Shown piece after piece: positions 1-10,149 of a stretch of 64,000 bases of DNA. How positions within the stretch are numbered: the first letter of the stretch is position 1; every line of letters begins with the position of its first letter. Origin of the DNA: Utricularia gibba (lineage: Eukaryota; Streptophyta; Magnoliopsida; Lamiales; Lentibulariaceae). The stretch lies in contig NEEC01000011.1 in NCBI GenBank assembly GCA_002189035.1, positions 186,001 through 250,000 on the forward strand, in the 5' to 3' direction. Under the pieces are notes generated by a model. That model saw only the letters and a list, made by a program, of their open reading frames with translations, did not search any database and was not told the DNA's origin. Both the position numbers and the translations under genes were made by a program.

Positions 1-125
1 CGATGTCTATGAAAAACCAAATGGATAAATGATAATTGCAAGCATGGAATACATATTTCCTATGTCCCTTTAACTTAGAATCACATAATTTACTTACAAT
101 TCAAATACATTTTAAGCTATATGAC

Positions 126-374
126 TCAACAACCAATGAGTAAATTCAAGTCTGATTTCATTCGTAATGTCTTAAAAACCCTATAAAAACCCCAATCATT
201 GAGATATCTCGCAGTCCTCTCCTCCCATGATTTGTCTGTCAAGAATTTGTAGTTGAGTTTGAATTGCATCGCTTTACAATCTGATTTTTGTAATAGACCA
301 TAAGTAATGTGTTGCTGCTGCATATCCAACAGACTTGAATCCTGAAGATCATGAACTCTTAAATATGAGAACAT
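126..374 (-). pseudogene. Plant mobile domain (MAIN-like / PP7-long-form-like) fragment
   Basis: The 82-residue reading frame has the layout of the start of a plant mobile domain (PMD). A 'DSSLLDMQQQHIT' segment resembles the D-x-S-x-L-x-x-Q-x-x-H start. It is followed by a spacer with a Trp-Glu and by 'LNDWGFYRVF', the position where PMD proteins carry a G-F-Y motif before the 'LI..LV.RWRPETHTFH' block. The frame stops right after 'LNLLIGC', so the W-R-x-E-T-H-T-F-H core is absent. PMD domains are known from MAIN-like proteins, PP7-long-form homologues and MULE-type transposons. I infer a truncated remnant. No flanking exon was recognised. Recognition rests on a short diverged stretch, so confidence is modest. 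Confidence 0.4.
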
Positions 375-1875
375 GTCAATCTACAAAAAAAAATTACATA
401 TTTAATAAGAAATAGTATAATAAAATAATAAATTAAATATATTAATCAATAATAAAAACATATTATTCATAAAAAAATCTTATGTTAATGTAAAAAAAAT
501 TAAAAAAATTCATAAATATCATATGAAAAATTAATAAACAAAATGATTAATCAAATAATAAAAAATAAAATAACTAATTTGATTGTTCTCGTGTAATAAA
601 AAAATTAAAATTTCAAAACTTACGAATATAAAAAATATATATAAAAATTTAATAATCTCATCATTATAATCAAAATATTTTTTATTCAAAATTTTACAAT
701 TACAAAATATGAAGTATGATGAGAATATATATATTAATAAGATAATAAGAGGACGAGTGAGCCTCCCATTGGAAATGAGATGGGAGGGTGGACTCGTTGC
801 CATTGGAAGCCAGAGACATCACTATGGATGGTGCCTTGCAGTAACACATAGCAAGGTGCCATCAATGATGATGCCATGATGTAATTCGTTGTACATTGCT
901 TTTTTTGTTTTAATATTTTTTAAAATATTAATTTTAATAATATATATTTACTCATTTAATTAACAAATTAAAATCCTAATCATTTTCTCATATTTTCATC
1001 TATTCTCACCTTGAATGTTTGATAATTAATTATTGATTGTCATCGTTGTCGGTCATCCAAAATTTGATAATCATTGTTCATTGATTATCACTTTAATTTT
1101 TATTTCTCTTTTTATAAATGTTCAATTTTTGATTAAAAATTATTTTATTTTAATATTTCAAAAATAATTTATATAATTTATATATTATAAATTGAAATTA
1201 ATTTGACACTTATAATTTTTCAAATCAAGTATTGATGTATTCGAATCCATGAATCTAAGAATCTATGCACCCAAACCAATATATCCTAGCTTTGTGGTGA
1301 AAACAATTTCCACTAAATGCATAGTCTTCATTTCAATTTATATAAATTGAAATTACATGCATTCATGAAACACGAAATATTTTTCAAATATTCAAAATGT
1401 ATTAATTTAAATTCAAATAAATATAAACAAGATAATAATTCTGCACTCCAGCCAAATGACCCCTTGGAGGATTATGAGCCAATGTCTAATTATATGAAGG
1501 ATGGCATTCTAAAATGTGTGAAGAGGCAACATGGCTTGAGGTGTGTTGTATATTTTGAAAGAACTAAAGACAACACACATAATAAACGTTTTTTTATTAT
1601 ATTTTGAAATGATAAAATATTAAACAAGAGAGGAAAAGTTATGGGGGTAATCCAACCCATCGGCTACTTATTTAATAAATATATATTTGTTACTATCGTG
1701 TGTGTATATCATATGGAGCGGAGGATCCCGATCTCTTCTCTTATCCCGGCTTCCTTATCCCCGAGCCAACCATACACCACATAGCTACCCTTTGGGGTGT
1801 GGCAGCCCCTGAACCCCGGGATCCGAACCACACAAAATCACTTGTGTCTCCACCCCCCATCCCTCACACCACGCC
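375..1875. other. AT-rich intergenic region and PEX11B upstream region
   Basis: Very AT-rich sequence with no credible gene. A TATA-like AT run lies near 1670-1690, about 190 bases before the PEX11B start. From 1700 the composition becomes GC-richer and pyrimidine-rich, which fits a 5' leader. A short perfect hairpin at 827-863 is listed separately. The small reading frames here (531-803, 1317-1607) look like chance translations of AT-rich DNA. Confidence 0.5.
827..863. repeat. 13-bp perfect inverted repeat (hairpin)
   Basis: GATGGTGCCTTGC at 827-839 is mirrored by its exact reverse complement at 851-863, with an 11-nt loop. The symmetry continues imperfectly outwards for a few bases. It may be the core of a small foldback element. 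No function can be read from it. Confidence 0.6.
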
Positions 1876-2550
1876 ATGAATGACGCAGTGGACAAGCTCG
1901 TGCTCTTCCTCGGAAAGAGAAGCGGGATCGATAAGCTCGTGAAGACCATCCAGTACACTTCCAAATTGGCGCACTGGCACCTGCTCAAGACCCACCCCGA
2001 GATCGCCAACCGGGCCAAACAATGGGAACTCACCGCCGGACTCAGCCGGAAGGCCTATCGCACCGGCCAATTCCTCACTGCCTTCAACGATCTTCGGCGC
2101 AGCCCCGGACGCACACGTCTCCTCCGCACCCTCGCTGTTCTCGGAAACGCCGGCCAGATGGTCTACTACTTATTCGACCACTTGCTCTGGCTCGCGCGAG
2201 TCGGCGTTGTCGACGGCAGAATCGCATCCAGAATGAGCTTCATCTCTGCCTTCGGGGAGGCGCTGTGGTACGTGTTCAACATCACGGCGGATCTGATTTT
2301 GATCACGGCGGGGATCAGGGAAGAGAGGAAGATTATCAAGGGAGGTGACCCAGAAGAGGGGAGGGCGAGAATCGAGAAGATCAAGATGGATCGGGTGATG
2401 AGACTGATGGGCATAGCCGCCGATTCCGCCGATTTTACGATCGCGGTGGCGGAGGTGGAGCCCAACCCATTCTGCAGCCATGTGATTACACTGGGCATCA
2501 GTGGCCTCATCTCTGCTTGGGCCGGCTGGTACCGAAACTGGCCTTCTTAG
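1876..2550 (+). CDS. PEX11B: Peroxisomal membrane protein 11B (PEX11B-type)
   Basis: Intact single-exon frame of 224 residues, the usual length for plant PEX11. PEX11 proteins sit in the peroxisomal membrane and drive its elongation and tubulation before division. The sequence matches the plant PEX11B subgroup along its length: the N-terminal amphipathic region (V-D-K-L-V, F-L-x-K-R-x-G-I-D-K-L-V-K), the G-L-S-R-K-A-x-R-T-G block near residues 54-64, a hydrophobic segment around 92-112 (Y-Y-L-F-D-H-L-L-W-L), 'SFISAFGE' near 120, and a C-terminal hydrophobic segment ending in 'SAWAGWYRNWPS', typical of PEX11B. The first ATG is used because homology begins immediately after it. The coding region is clearly GC-richer than its surroundings. 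No frameshift or stop is seen, so it is likely functional. Upstream is an AT-rich promoter region; downstream are a microsatellite and a Rab pseudogene. Confidence 0.95.
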   Translation: MNDAVDKLVLFLGKRSGIDKLVKTIQYTSKLAHWHLLKTHPEIANRAKQWELTAGLSRKAYRTGQFLTAFNDLRRSPGRTRLLRTLAVLGNAGQMVYYLFDHLLWLARVGVVDGRIASRMSFISAFGEALWYVFNITADLILITAGIREERKIIKGGDPEEGRARIEKIKMDRVMRLMGIAADSADFTIAVAEVEPNPFCSHVITLGISGLISAWAGWYRNWPS

Positions 2551-3040
2551 TTGCGCCTGCCTCTCTCAGTTAACCGTTTCACATGGATGAATGAAATTTT
2601 AAATCGAAATATACACATACATATATCCATCCATCCATCCATCCTGCCCCCTCCCTCTGTGGCGTGGCAGTTGAAACTTGAAACTGTAGCACTGAAACCA
2701 AGTGCGCAGATATACATATATTTTGAAAGAATGTAAAACCAGATAGAAGAGACATGAATGGTGCGGTGCGGTGCCACATAGCTGTTACCAATGCTGTGTT
2801 GGATGCAGGCTGAGTTGCCATCCTAACACATGATGCAAAGAAATGTCTGAGAGAGCAGAATAAGCAAAACTGTTGTTAATATCCGCATGAAAGCCCCTCC
2901 TCCACATTACTGGCATTTCATTTTTAGCAGTTAAAGTTTCCATGAAAGGAATTGGAATTCCAACAAATTTTTCAGTCGCATTGTGTGAAAAAAGGTCACA
3001 CGAGCAGAGCAGTGTATTGAATGTGTATGCTCTGCTCTAC
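2551..3040. other. PEX11B 3' flank
   Basis: 3' untranslated and intergenic sequence after the PEX11B stop. It contains an ATCC microsatellite at 2625-2644 and no credible reading frame. Confidence 0.5.
2625..2644. repeat. (ATCC)5 microsatellite
   Basis: Five uninterrupted copies of ATCC about 75 bases after the PEX11B stop codon, probably inside the 3' UTR. Such repeats are often length-polymorphic. Confidence 0.9.
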
Positions 3041-3757
3041 CTTTGCTGTATCGTATTGACAGATCATTCTTGTTTCCCACCACATCCTTGCTGGCAATGG
3101 CGCTAAATTTCATTCCACCATTGCTTGACATTGTTAAAGCTTTCCTGCTCAGTGACATTATAATTTACAATCTGCAGATAAAGGATGTAATATCAGGCAT
3201 AGGAAGAGCAGCCGAATACAATGAGCCCTAGTAGTAAGTAACTACTCGTTGTGCTTCTGAATCCCATTGCACGCAACAGTATCACCCAGAGACCCTCCAA
3301 ACTACCAAACCAAATCTAATAACTATATATACAAAAACACAGGATCCAATGTTCCATAGAGGCAGGCAACGAATAGCAACAAAACCCAATCCACAAAATG
3401 CGTTAGCATTTTCAAACAACAGGCGAACACAACAACCCAAACACAACCTTACAGTCTGGAGTAGTTTTATAGATTTCTCAATCTTGTTCCTCAGCGTTCG
3501 AATTTTCTGAACGAAAGTTGACAAGTTCAAGCAAATCCAGAACTGATAAAACATACATAAACCCAATCCATACAACCTCAACTCCAATTGTATCATAGCA
3601 CACTCAAAACAAACAATGGTTGGTTGATACCATAGCACATGAATAAAAAAACGACATATCTGGAAAGCGTAACAAAAGTTATAGGCTTACGCCAAGTCTT
3701 AAGAGAAGGCACAACATCATTTTCCCACACCAGAATAGAAGCTTCAACAGGTAGTCG
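3041..3757 (-). pseudogene. Decayed RABD/Rab1-type small GTPase pseudogene with introns retained
   Basis: Four exon remnants lie in gene order on the minus strand. (1) 3757-3691: preceded by TTGCAG, followed by GTAAGC; it holds 'DYLLKLL' and the P-loop 'SGVGK', with about 12 bases lost between them and frameshifts after. (2) 3506-3453: from AG to GTAAGG; it corresponds to Rab1 'KIRTVEQDGKTIKLQ' with indels. (3) About 3270-3213: a broken W-D-T-A-G-Q-E-R ... S-S-Y-Y-R-G-A-H-G region lacking the switch II core. (4) 3171-3041: starts after CTGCAG; it reads 'YNVTEQESFNNVKQWWNEI', then a stop, then in another frame 'VGNKNDLS'. Rab1/RABD GTPases act in ER-to-Golgi traffic. This copy cannot make a GTPase. 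Because introns remain, it is a decayed gene duplicate and not a retrocopy. Some drift obscures the exact exon ends. Confidence 0.8.
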
Positions 3758-4130
3758 CTGCAATGCAATCAAATTCTAGGATCGCAACATAATGTCCTCA
3801 GCTATTAAATACCCTACCGATAACGATCCAAATTGATCTCCAAAAATTAACAGCATCTAAAAAATGAATGTAGTATCATTTTCATATCTAATCCACCAGA
3901 ATACGTTTGACAAGACAAAATAACCAACGAGATCCCGCGAATTCGTTTTCAATGTAAAAGAAATACTATTCGTAACTGCTCAAAGGAAAGTGCAAGGTGA
4001 TGGATGGATCTAGCAACCACCGTACCCAACCCAGGATCTAAAAATAGCAGTACCACACAACACACAAACTTCCCTTCCCTCCTCGGACAATCAAAAAAAC
4101 GAGTTTACTATTCGTTTTAAACCTGAGAGA
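3758..4130. other. Intergenic spacer between Rab pseudogene and LIP2 leader
   Basis: No gene is recognised. On the minus strand it is upstream of the first recognisable Rab exon and could contain remnants of that gene's first intron or leader. Confidence 0.4.
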
Positions 4131-4943
4131 TTGAATCCTATTCCTTCCCCTCACCCAACCCCAATTCCTCCAGAGAAATCTGCCGAGGGACGGCGGAAAG
4201 CCCTAGGACTCGCGTCAGAACTGCGTACGCGTTGCTATTGTTCTTCTCCAGCCTCAAGGCCCGGTAGAACAGTAGGAACACTGTCAAGGGAAGATCTTCA
4301 GGTAGCATCCCCAGAACCATTCCCCAATTCTTTCTTTCGTTGCTAGTGTATGAGTTTTGGTTGTGGATTTTGGATTTTTTTAGCCAAGATTGATCATTTA
4401 GGAACAGATGAGAAGAAGAGCACTCGCGGTGAAGATACTGAACATAAACATCTTCGCTATCTTTGCAACAATGCAGGTTTCACTCGGCAATCCACCTCAG
4501 AAGCATGGTTTAGGAAACCCATTGTGGCACAGATAGGCAAGATGATTATGCATATGGTTTTGATTGGGGTGTTCAGTTTCTTCACCACCACCGCCTGTGC
4601 TCTTCTTCTCATCTGTTCCTAAATGGTCAATCTTGGCTTGCTTCGGGAATGAGTTGACTTGAAGGAACTCTTGAATCAAATCGTAATCTGGGATTTCCCT
4701 GTTAAATTAGGCCTTGAGGGTTCGATAATTCCATGCAACTTGAAGTTTGTGGAACTGACCCCCTTCCTGTTTTGTGATGGCACAGAAGATGTATATATTC
4801 TGAAAGGATTGCCACGAGTCCTTAGGTCACTTACCTGGAAATTCATTAACAATATCCTGTCCTCTTTCCTTTAAAGTTTAAACATTCCCGGTTTTCTGAT
4901 ATGGAGCATCTACAATCTGTATGATTCGTTTCTCCTTTTTCAG
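4131..4943 (+). promoter_or_regulatory. Probable 5' leader and 5'-UTR intron of the octanoyltransferase gene
   Basis: 4131-4340 is GC- and CpG-richer than its surroundings and contains a CCCTAG-type leader motif. A good donor (TTCAG|GTAGCA) lies at 4301/4302. A strong polypyrimidine acceptor (TTTTTCAG) ends at 4943, three bases before the ATG at 4947. I infer a non-coding first exon and an intron of about 640 bp. A diverged fold-back repeat lies inside that intron (separate entry). A 60-residue minus-strand frame at 4138-4320 overlaps the leader. It is protein-like in composition, but I do not recognise it. RNA-seq would settle the structure. Confidence 0.45.
4382..4638. repeat. Fold-back (inverted) duplication inside the inferred 5' intron
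   Basis: 4382-4423 and 4597-4638 are inverted copies of 42 bases with a single mismatch. Weaker similarity continues inwards through most of the loop to about 4490 and 4505. Read towards each other, both arms translate to the same peptide motif (AKIDHLGTDEKKST, then E-T-E-H and YLC-N), on the plus strand for the left arm and the minus strand for the right. Transcription would give a hairpin of about 100 bp per arm. Confidence 0.75.
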
Positions 4944-4946
4944 GAC

Positions 4947-5650
4947 ATGGCAGCAGTCCGAAGGCTGGTCATACGGAAGATGGGCAACGTCAACTATGCA
5001 GAGGCATTGAACCTCCAAGAGAAGCTGGTCTCAGAGCGGAAGCTGCACAGGATCCCAGACACTCTTCTCTCCTTACAACATCCACCAACTTACACACTGG
5101 GGAAACGGCGTACGGATCACAATCTTCTCAAATCTGAAATGGAGCTAAAAGCCATGGGTGCTGAAGTTCACTACACACAGAGGGGGGAGACGTCACCTTT
5201 CATGGCCCTCACCAGGCAGTTCTGTATCCCATTGTTTCTCTGAAAGAGCTTGGTTTGAAAGCTAGAAAGTACGTGGAGAAGCTGGAATCGACCATGATCG
5301 AACTCGCCTCGTTGTATGGGGTAGGTTGCCGAGCAGGAGGTGCAGGTGGTGAATGGGGTGTTTGGGTTGGGGAGAGAAAGATAGGTGCGATCGGGGTTCG
5401 CATTTCTTCTGGGATTGCTTCTCACGGTCTGGCGTTCAACATCAGTACTGATTTGAGTTATTTCCAGCATATTGTGCCCTGTGGGATTGCAGATAAAGAG
5501 GTAACTTCGTTGGAAAAAGAAGCTAAAGAAGCTCTTCCTTGCGAGCAAGTGATCGAGGACAGGCTCCTGGCTTGTTTTGTCAAAAATTTTGGTTACACCA
5601 ATGTTGTTGTTTCCTCCGATACAATCCATGAGTTCAATCCAAAACCATGA
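4947..5650 (+). CDS. LIP2: Octanoyltransferase (lipoyl-protein ligase B type, mitochondrial LIP2-like), frameshifted
   Basis: The product family (LipB/LIP2) moves the octanoyl group from acyl carrier protein to the lipoyl domains of H protein and 2-oxoacid dehydrogenase E2 subunits. This is the first step of mitochondrial lipoate synthesis. The N-terminal frame has 'VNYAEALNLQEKLV', 'LLSLQHPPTYTLGKRRTDHNL' and 'GAEVHYTQR'. The second frame continues with 'DVTFHGPHQAVLYP', then 'GVWVGERKIGAIGVRISSG' (conserved Lys), 'SHGLAFNIS' and 'VPCGIADKEVTSL' (conserved Cys). The two frames join at the R-G-G motif, where a run of six G (5182-5187) is one base short of the seven needed; the upstream frame then ends at 5243. 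Otherwise about 234 residues are complete, and no long plastid transit peptide is present, which fits the mitochondrial form. The ATG at 4947 fits because homology starts there, just after a splice acceptor. The indel may be an assembly error or a real null allele. Confidence 0.88.
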
Positions 5651-6547
5651 ATGGATTTTAGGGGTCGTAGGTTTGTCCATACTGTGGATTTGAATTATGT
5701 GGATCTCAAAACATTGTGTATACACCAATGCCCTTGAATACCCTCCTAAATCCACGCCACCTATATTCAGTAGTCACACGTCGCTAATCAATTGCACATG
5801 TGCACACTACGTCTAGGCTTCATGTGCTTATTGCCATTGTAACAATGCATCCGAATGCTTGTTTCCTGATTGTCGTTTTTACACACACGTGTTCCAATGA
5901 TTACGGTGAGTGGTATTACTGCGATAGATATATGTTTTCTATACTAAGGCATGTTCTATACATTGTTTTGTTTTATATTCTCATTTTTTAAGAATAAGAA
6001 TGGCTAAAAGGCTATAACACTAACAACATAAATGTTTTTATTTTTCTTTTTAAAATATCTTTATGTTAATTTAATATCATAAATTATTTGAAAACATGAT
6101 AACCAACGATCAAATTCATATAATATGTTCATCTACATCTTGTAATTCAATTTTCATAATAGAAGAACAAATGGCACAACAAATAGTGTTCTAGATATCA
6201 TATATTGAAATATGCTTGTTTCAATATCATTTTATTCTTCATTATTGACTAAAGATGATTTCTAAGTATAATGATAAATAATTTTATATCGTCTTAAAAC
6301 ATATTTTTTTATCACAATTTATAGTTGTTTGTATCCACTTTATACTTTATTTTCTTATTATTTTTTATTAATTTTCATATTTTATATTCATTTATGATGA
6401 CAATTATGTAAGTACATATAAACTGCCAAAATAATAAATAAAGATCATATTTACAGTAAATTAATTATTTAGAAATAATATAAAAATATTTGATAACAAT
6501 ATATAATAAAACGATTTTAGAAAAAATAAAAATAAAGACTTTGAATC
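5651..6547. other. 3' flank of LIP2 and AT-rich intergenic DNA
   Basis: 3' UTR followed by strongly AT-rich sequence with no recognisable gene. From about 6420 it begins to resemble weakly the first part of the LTR family seen intact at 16034 and 56784. Confidence 0.5.
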
Positions 6548-7592
6548 AAAGATCCACTATATTAATACTCACCCATATGTGTGTGTATAACTTGAGTAAT
6601 GGTCTACTTGCTCAAGTTTTAAGAGTGTTATTCTAAAGTATTGATAATACATAAATTTTTTTAATTTTATGCTATGAAAATTATAATCTTTTGATCATGT
6701 TTTAGGTGTTTATTTTATGATTTTAATTATTCTATAAAATTTAGAAAATATGTGATTTTTGTGTGTTGGTGGGCTAAACACAAGGATTTATCTCATTCCA
6801 TGTTCTAACCCAATTGTGATGCTAATAGCAGGTTTCAAAAATCAGGGAAGAAAACGAGGATTTTGTGTAGCGTCGTGTAGCAAGAGGAGCACCATAAAAG
6901 AAGAAGACAATGAGTGCACTTTCATGATGGAAAACTGCAAATCAGAGACAGAAATAGTACAGTTTTCAGAAAACAGTACTTGCTTTGGAAACTAAAAGGA
7001 GAAGATATTTTGGAAGAAAGAAAAGATTAGGGGAGGGAGCTTGAGCAACGAAGAACACACACGTGGAGAGCTCCTTCTACACGAACAACACCAACAACAA
7101 AAAAGAAGAAGGCAATTTTTATGGATAAACACTCTCCAACTTGAAAAACATCATCAAGAACCAGTCCAATGCTATTGTTCTGGGTTATGAACAGTAGCAG
7201 ATGGGGAACAAAACAAGTTTACTTTGTTTTTTTAGTTTGCTGAATTTTTCGTTTCTATGACTAACTATCTTATGATGTTTTTGATGTTTTCACCACTTTA
7301 TCTTAATGATATCATACTTTATTTTTCACATATGAGTAGTTAACTTAAGGATGACTTAAGGTGCAGAATGGTGATGTGGCGCTACAGTTCATAAGACAAT
7401 TGATCATTGTTTCTTAGCTTTTTTTTTTATCGTTTCTTGGATAGACCTAAGGGTGGAAATGGCTTCGCAACTTAGATGCTTAATTTAGAGGTAAATTAAC
7501 AAATCAAAGTGGGAATAGTAGGTGTTAGTCTTGAATAGAACTAGTAGAGTCGGGTAGACCTAATTCTATATATCTCGCACATGAATAGACCG
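6548..7592 (+). mobile_element. LTR fragment (TGATAA family) inserted in an older LTR fragment
   Basis: 6548-6641 matches the mid part of the LTR family at 16034 and 56784 (ACTCACCC, CTTGAG, a C/T-TGCTC-AAG-TTT stretch, GTGTTATTCTAAA). At 6642 a new LTR starts with TGATAATACATAAATT. It follows the copies at 27158-28319 and 49570-50865 through the shared 'GTAGACCTAAGG', 'TTTAGAGGTA' and 'GTAGGTGTTAGTC' stretches. It is cut off near 7592, so the right terminus and target duplication are missing. It carries no protein-coding capacity. Confidence 0.65.
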
Positions 7593-7832
7593 AAGTTTAG
7601 GATGGATGATGAAATTAGAGATTATATTAATCAAAAACATAATCGTTCGTTGCAGAGGTATGCAATGAGAAACAAGAAGAACTTGATTGGGAATCACACA
7701 TGATGGGAATGTCCACTTTACCCTTTCATAAACAGGGCTGACAAAACTATATAAATAGATCAAAAAATCGAATGATACGTGGCTTTTCCCACCTTTACAT
7801 CTTCCATATTTCCTATCATCACACCAAGCTTC

Positions 7833-8842
7833 CTGTTGCATGTCATTTCCTTAACAAATTTTAATTTAGAAAAATGTAAAACACAAAAGAGTGTATTACA
7901 AGTGTCGATCTCAGGGAGTTGAGTTTTGTAAAAAGTTTTTTGTAGAAAACTTTTACAAATTGTCACAGGTTTGTAAAAGAGGGTTTTTGAAGTGCAGAAA
8001 TAAAAGTTACTACGTAAGTAATGGACCCTGACTAGAATGTAGTTTTTGGGAATGAGATTCCGTTTACTTCTTTTGTCTATACTCGCCTTGGCTTTCATTG
8101 ATTCCTTTTGAATAGTTGGTTATAGAAGCAAGGAATAGCTTACTCTCCCTTACACTCTAATTGACAAGGAGACATGAGAATAACTTTATGTGATTCCCCC
8201 TTGGACGATTGAGAAGACAAGAACATTGTCGTCGATTGCCTTCAAAACTGAATTCTACACGTATGCCCAGCTGTTGCCAATGACCAATGACAGGTATGAG
8301 TTCACTACCTATCCATTGTCACAGTACCTCGGTCACGAACAATTCGCTGCTTCTCTCGAACCGATAGGGATAGAGATGGTTCTTTTTACCTTACTTTTCA
8401 TCAAAATCCACGAGGAGTGGCCGACTACTCATGAACCATGATTAGGAGACGTTATAGAAAGACTACAACAAGACATGTAGAAGTATGCAAAATTCGGAAG
8501 AATTCTAGTATAGAGATGAGATTAATGCTCAAGACTTAGAAGGAAATTTCATCTACTCCCAGAAACTAAAGAGTTTTAGCCATTAATGGCTATGAAAACA
8601 AAGAACAAAAAGGCAAGCTAATCTTCCTCCCTTGGTGGAGAGGAAGAACTAAAAGTGAAGTCTAGAGACAAAGTGAAAAAAAGGTATGAAAGATATTGTT
8701 CCAAGTTTGTTTTATTTCACTCCCCACGTGCATTAACTCCTTCTGGTCCTCTTTCCATCATTCTTTTTATCTTGTGTGCACCACCAGCTTTCTCATGCGT
8801 GCAAGCACGCCAATCATTGCTGCAGGCTCTGACATTCCATAA
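7833..8842 (-). mobile_element. Truncated LTR (TGTTAAGTGTCATTTT family), minus orientation
   Basis: It is the reverse complement of the 3' three quarters of the LTR at 43637-44925. It starts with TGTTGCATGTCATTTCC (the LTR end) and runs through 'GGAGACATG', 'CAATGACCAATGACAGGTATGAG' and the 'CTCCCCACGTGCATTAACTC' block. It stops near 8842, about 300 bases short of the LTR start. Short frames within it are not genes. Confidence 0.75.
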
Positions 8843-8849
8843 CATGAGG

Positions 8850-10149
8850 ATTAAGATATCTAGACAATTTTTGACGACATCAAATATTGGAAAACCATCT
8901 GGTAAGAATTTTTTTTACACATTTTTTCATTTAATGTTTTCATTAATCTTTTATATTCATGTTATTGTATCCTAAGGTGTCCAATTCTTGGATAAATATG
9001 ATAAAGAATGTCTGAAAGCATTGATAGTGGGAAAGGACATGCAATGGATGGATGTCAAACCACCAATTGTAATTGAAAAAGGTTCATTCTGTATATGGTG
9101 TGGCACTTCTCGAAAGACTGTGCGGACTCAATCTCAAGAGCAAGTGGTCGAAGAAGAGAATTTGACATATAATAGAGCACATGATGAGAACAACATAGGT
9201 TCATCTACTTGATAACAAAAGGAGGAGAATGATATTGCTCAGATGCGTTTACAGTTTCTAGCAACCAAGGATGAGATTGAGGAGCTAAGGGAAACTATCT
9301 ATCATTACGAATCAAGATTTTCAGTATTCATTCCGGAGAATGACAACTTGAGACCTAAGAAATTAATCATCTTAGACATTAACGGTTTGCTAGCAGATGT
9401 TGTGTACATGGATAAGACACGAGCAGCGGGAAGGCCTGATTTCATCGTTGAACGGCGAGCAGGTAAATAGTATAATACATTTTATTATCCTAATGATTTA
9501 TACTTATGATGTTCATTTTCTTACTGTAGTTTTCATAAGACCAAACAGAATTGGTTTCTTGGATTGGTGCATGGAAATGTTCGACATTGCATTTTAGTCT
9601 TCGCATCAAGAGTAAGTTTCACCAATACTCCTACTTTTATATGTCATTGCATTAAAACACTTATAATAACTTTGATTGTTTTGCAGTGATCTTGTGCATA
9701 AAATAATTGACTATATTCTGTCAAGTTGCAGTTGTAAAGAACTTGCATTTTGTTGGGGTATAAGTCAATGCACTGACACTGGAAGATGTATTGATTGATG
9801 ATTCAATCAATAATGCTACAACGTTCAGAAATCATTACAATCCAAGTAACACATTATTGATTGATGATTCACTCAAGAAATCGCTTCTAAATCTGGTAAC
9901 AAACTTATCATTTTCTTCCAATATTCCAGAATATACTAGTGTTGAGTATTTTTACTATATTCAAAGGTAAACAATGCAATATTTTCCTTTTCTTACAAGA
10001 TAACTCAAATGGATGACAATGCATTACATAACAATGGATACATGCGATTGTTTTTGGAAGGATTATATGAAACAGATGATGTGCCTAGCTATGTGGAAAT
10101 GTTTCGATGTGGTCAAGCTTCAATTGAAGAAATTCATGAACATTGGTAG
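8850..10149 (+). pseudogene. FCP1/NIF-like HAD phosphatase pseudogene, copy 1
   Basis: Five exon remnants match the plant FCP1-homology (NLI-interacting-factor-like, HAD superfamily) family. 9243-9466 holds a charged helix and the nucleophile block 'LIILDINGLLADVV' (D-x-N-G-L-L-A-D, the variant usual in this plant group), ending at GTAAAT. An exon after TTACTGTAG has 'RPNRIGFLDWCMEMFDIAF', then TAG (9595-9597) where the family has the Trp of a W-S-S-R motif. An exon after TTTTGCAG carries 'FCWGISQCTDTG'. Then comes 'NTLLIDDSLKKSLLN', and finally a C-terminal exon ending in TAG at 10147-10149. An N-terminal part (8988-9212) has a 'WCGTSR' motif shared with copy 2 at 32210-34505. The stop and frame breaks make a working phosphatase unlikely. 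Members of the family dephosphorylate proteins such as the RNA polymerase II CTD. Confidence 0.75.

Noticed and set aside
531-803. Minus-strand frame of 90 residues with hydrophobic stretches
   Set aside because: Rich in Ile/Phe/Tyr/Lys from AT-rich DNA, no domain, no homologous features.
1317-1607. Plus-strand 96-residue frame
   Set aside because: Low-complexity Lys/Asn content, no recognisable motif, no leader or splice context.
3282-3638. Minus-strand 118-residue frame
   Set aside because: It reads through introns and the second exon of the Rab pseudogene; the real homology is in other frames.
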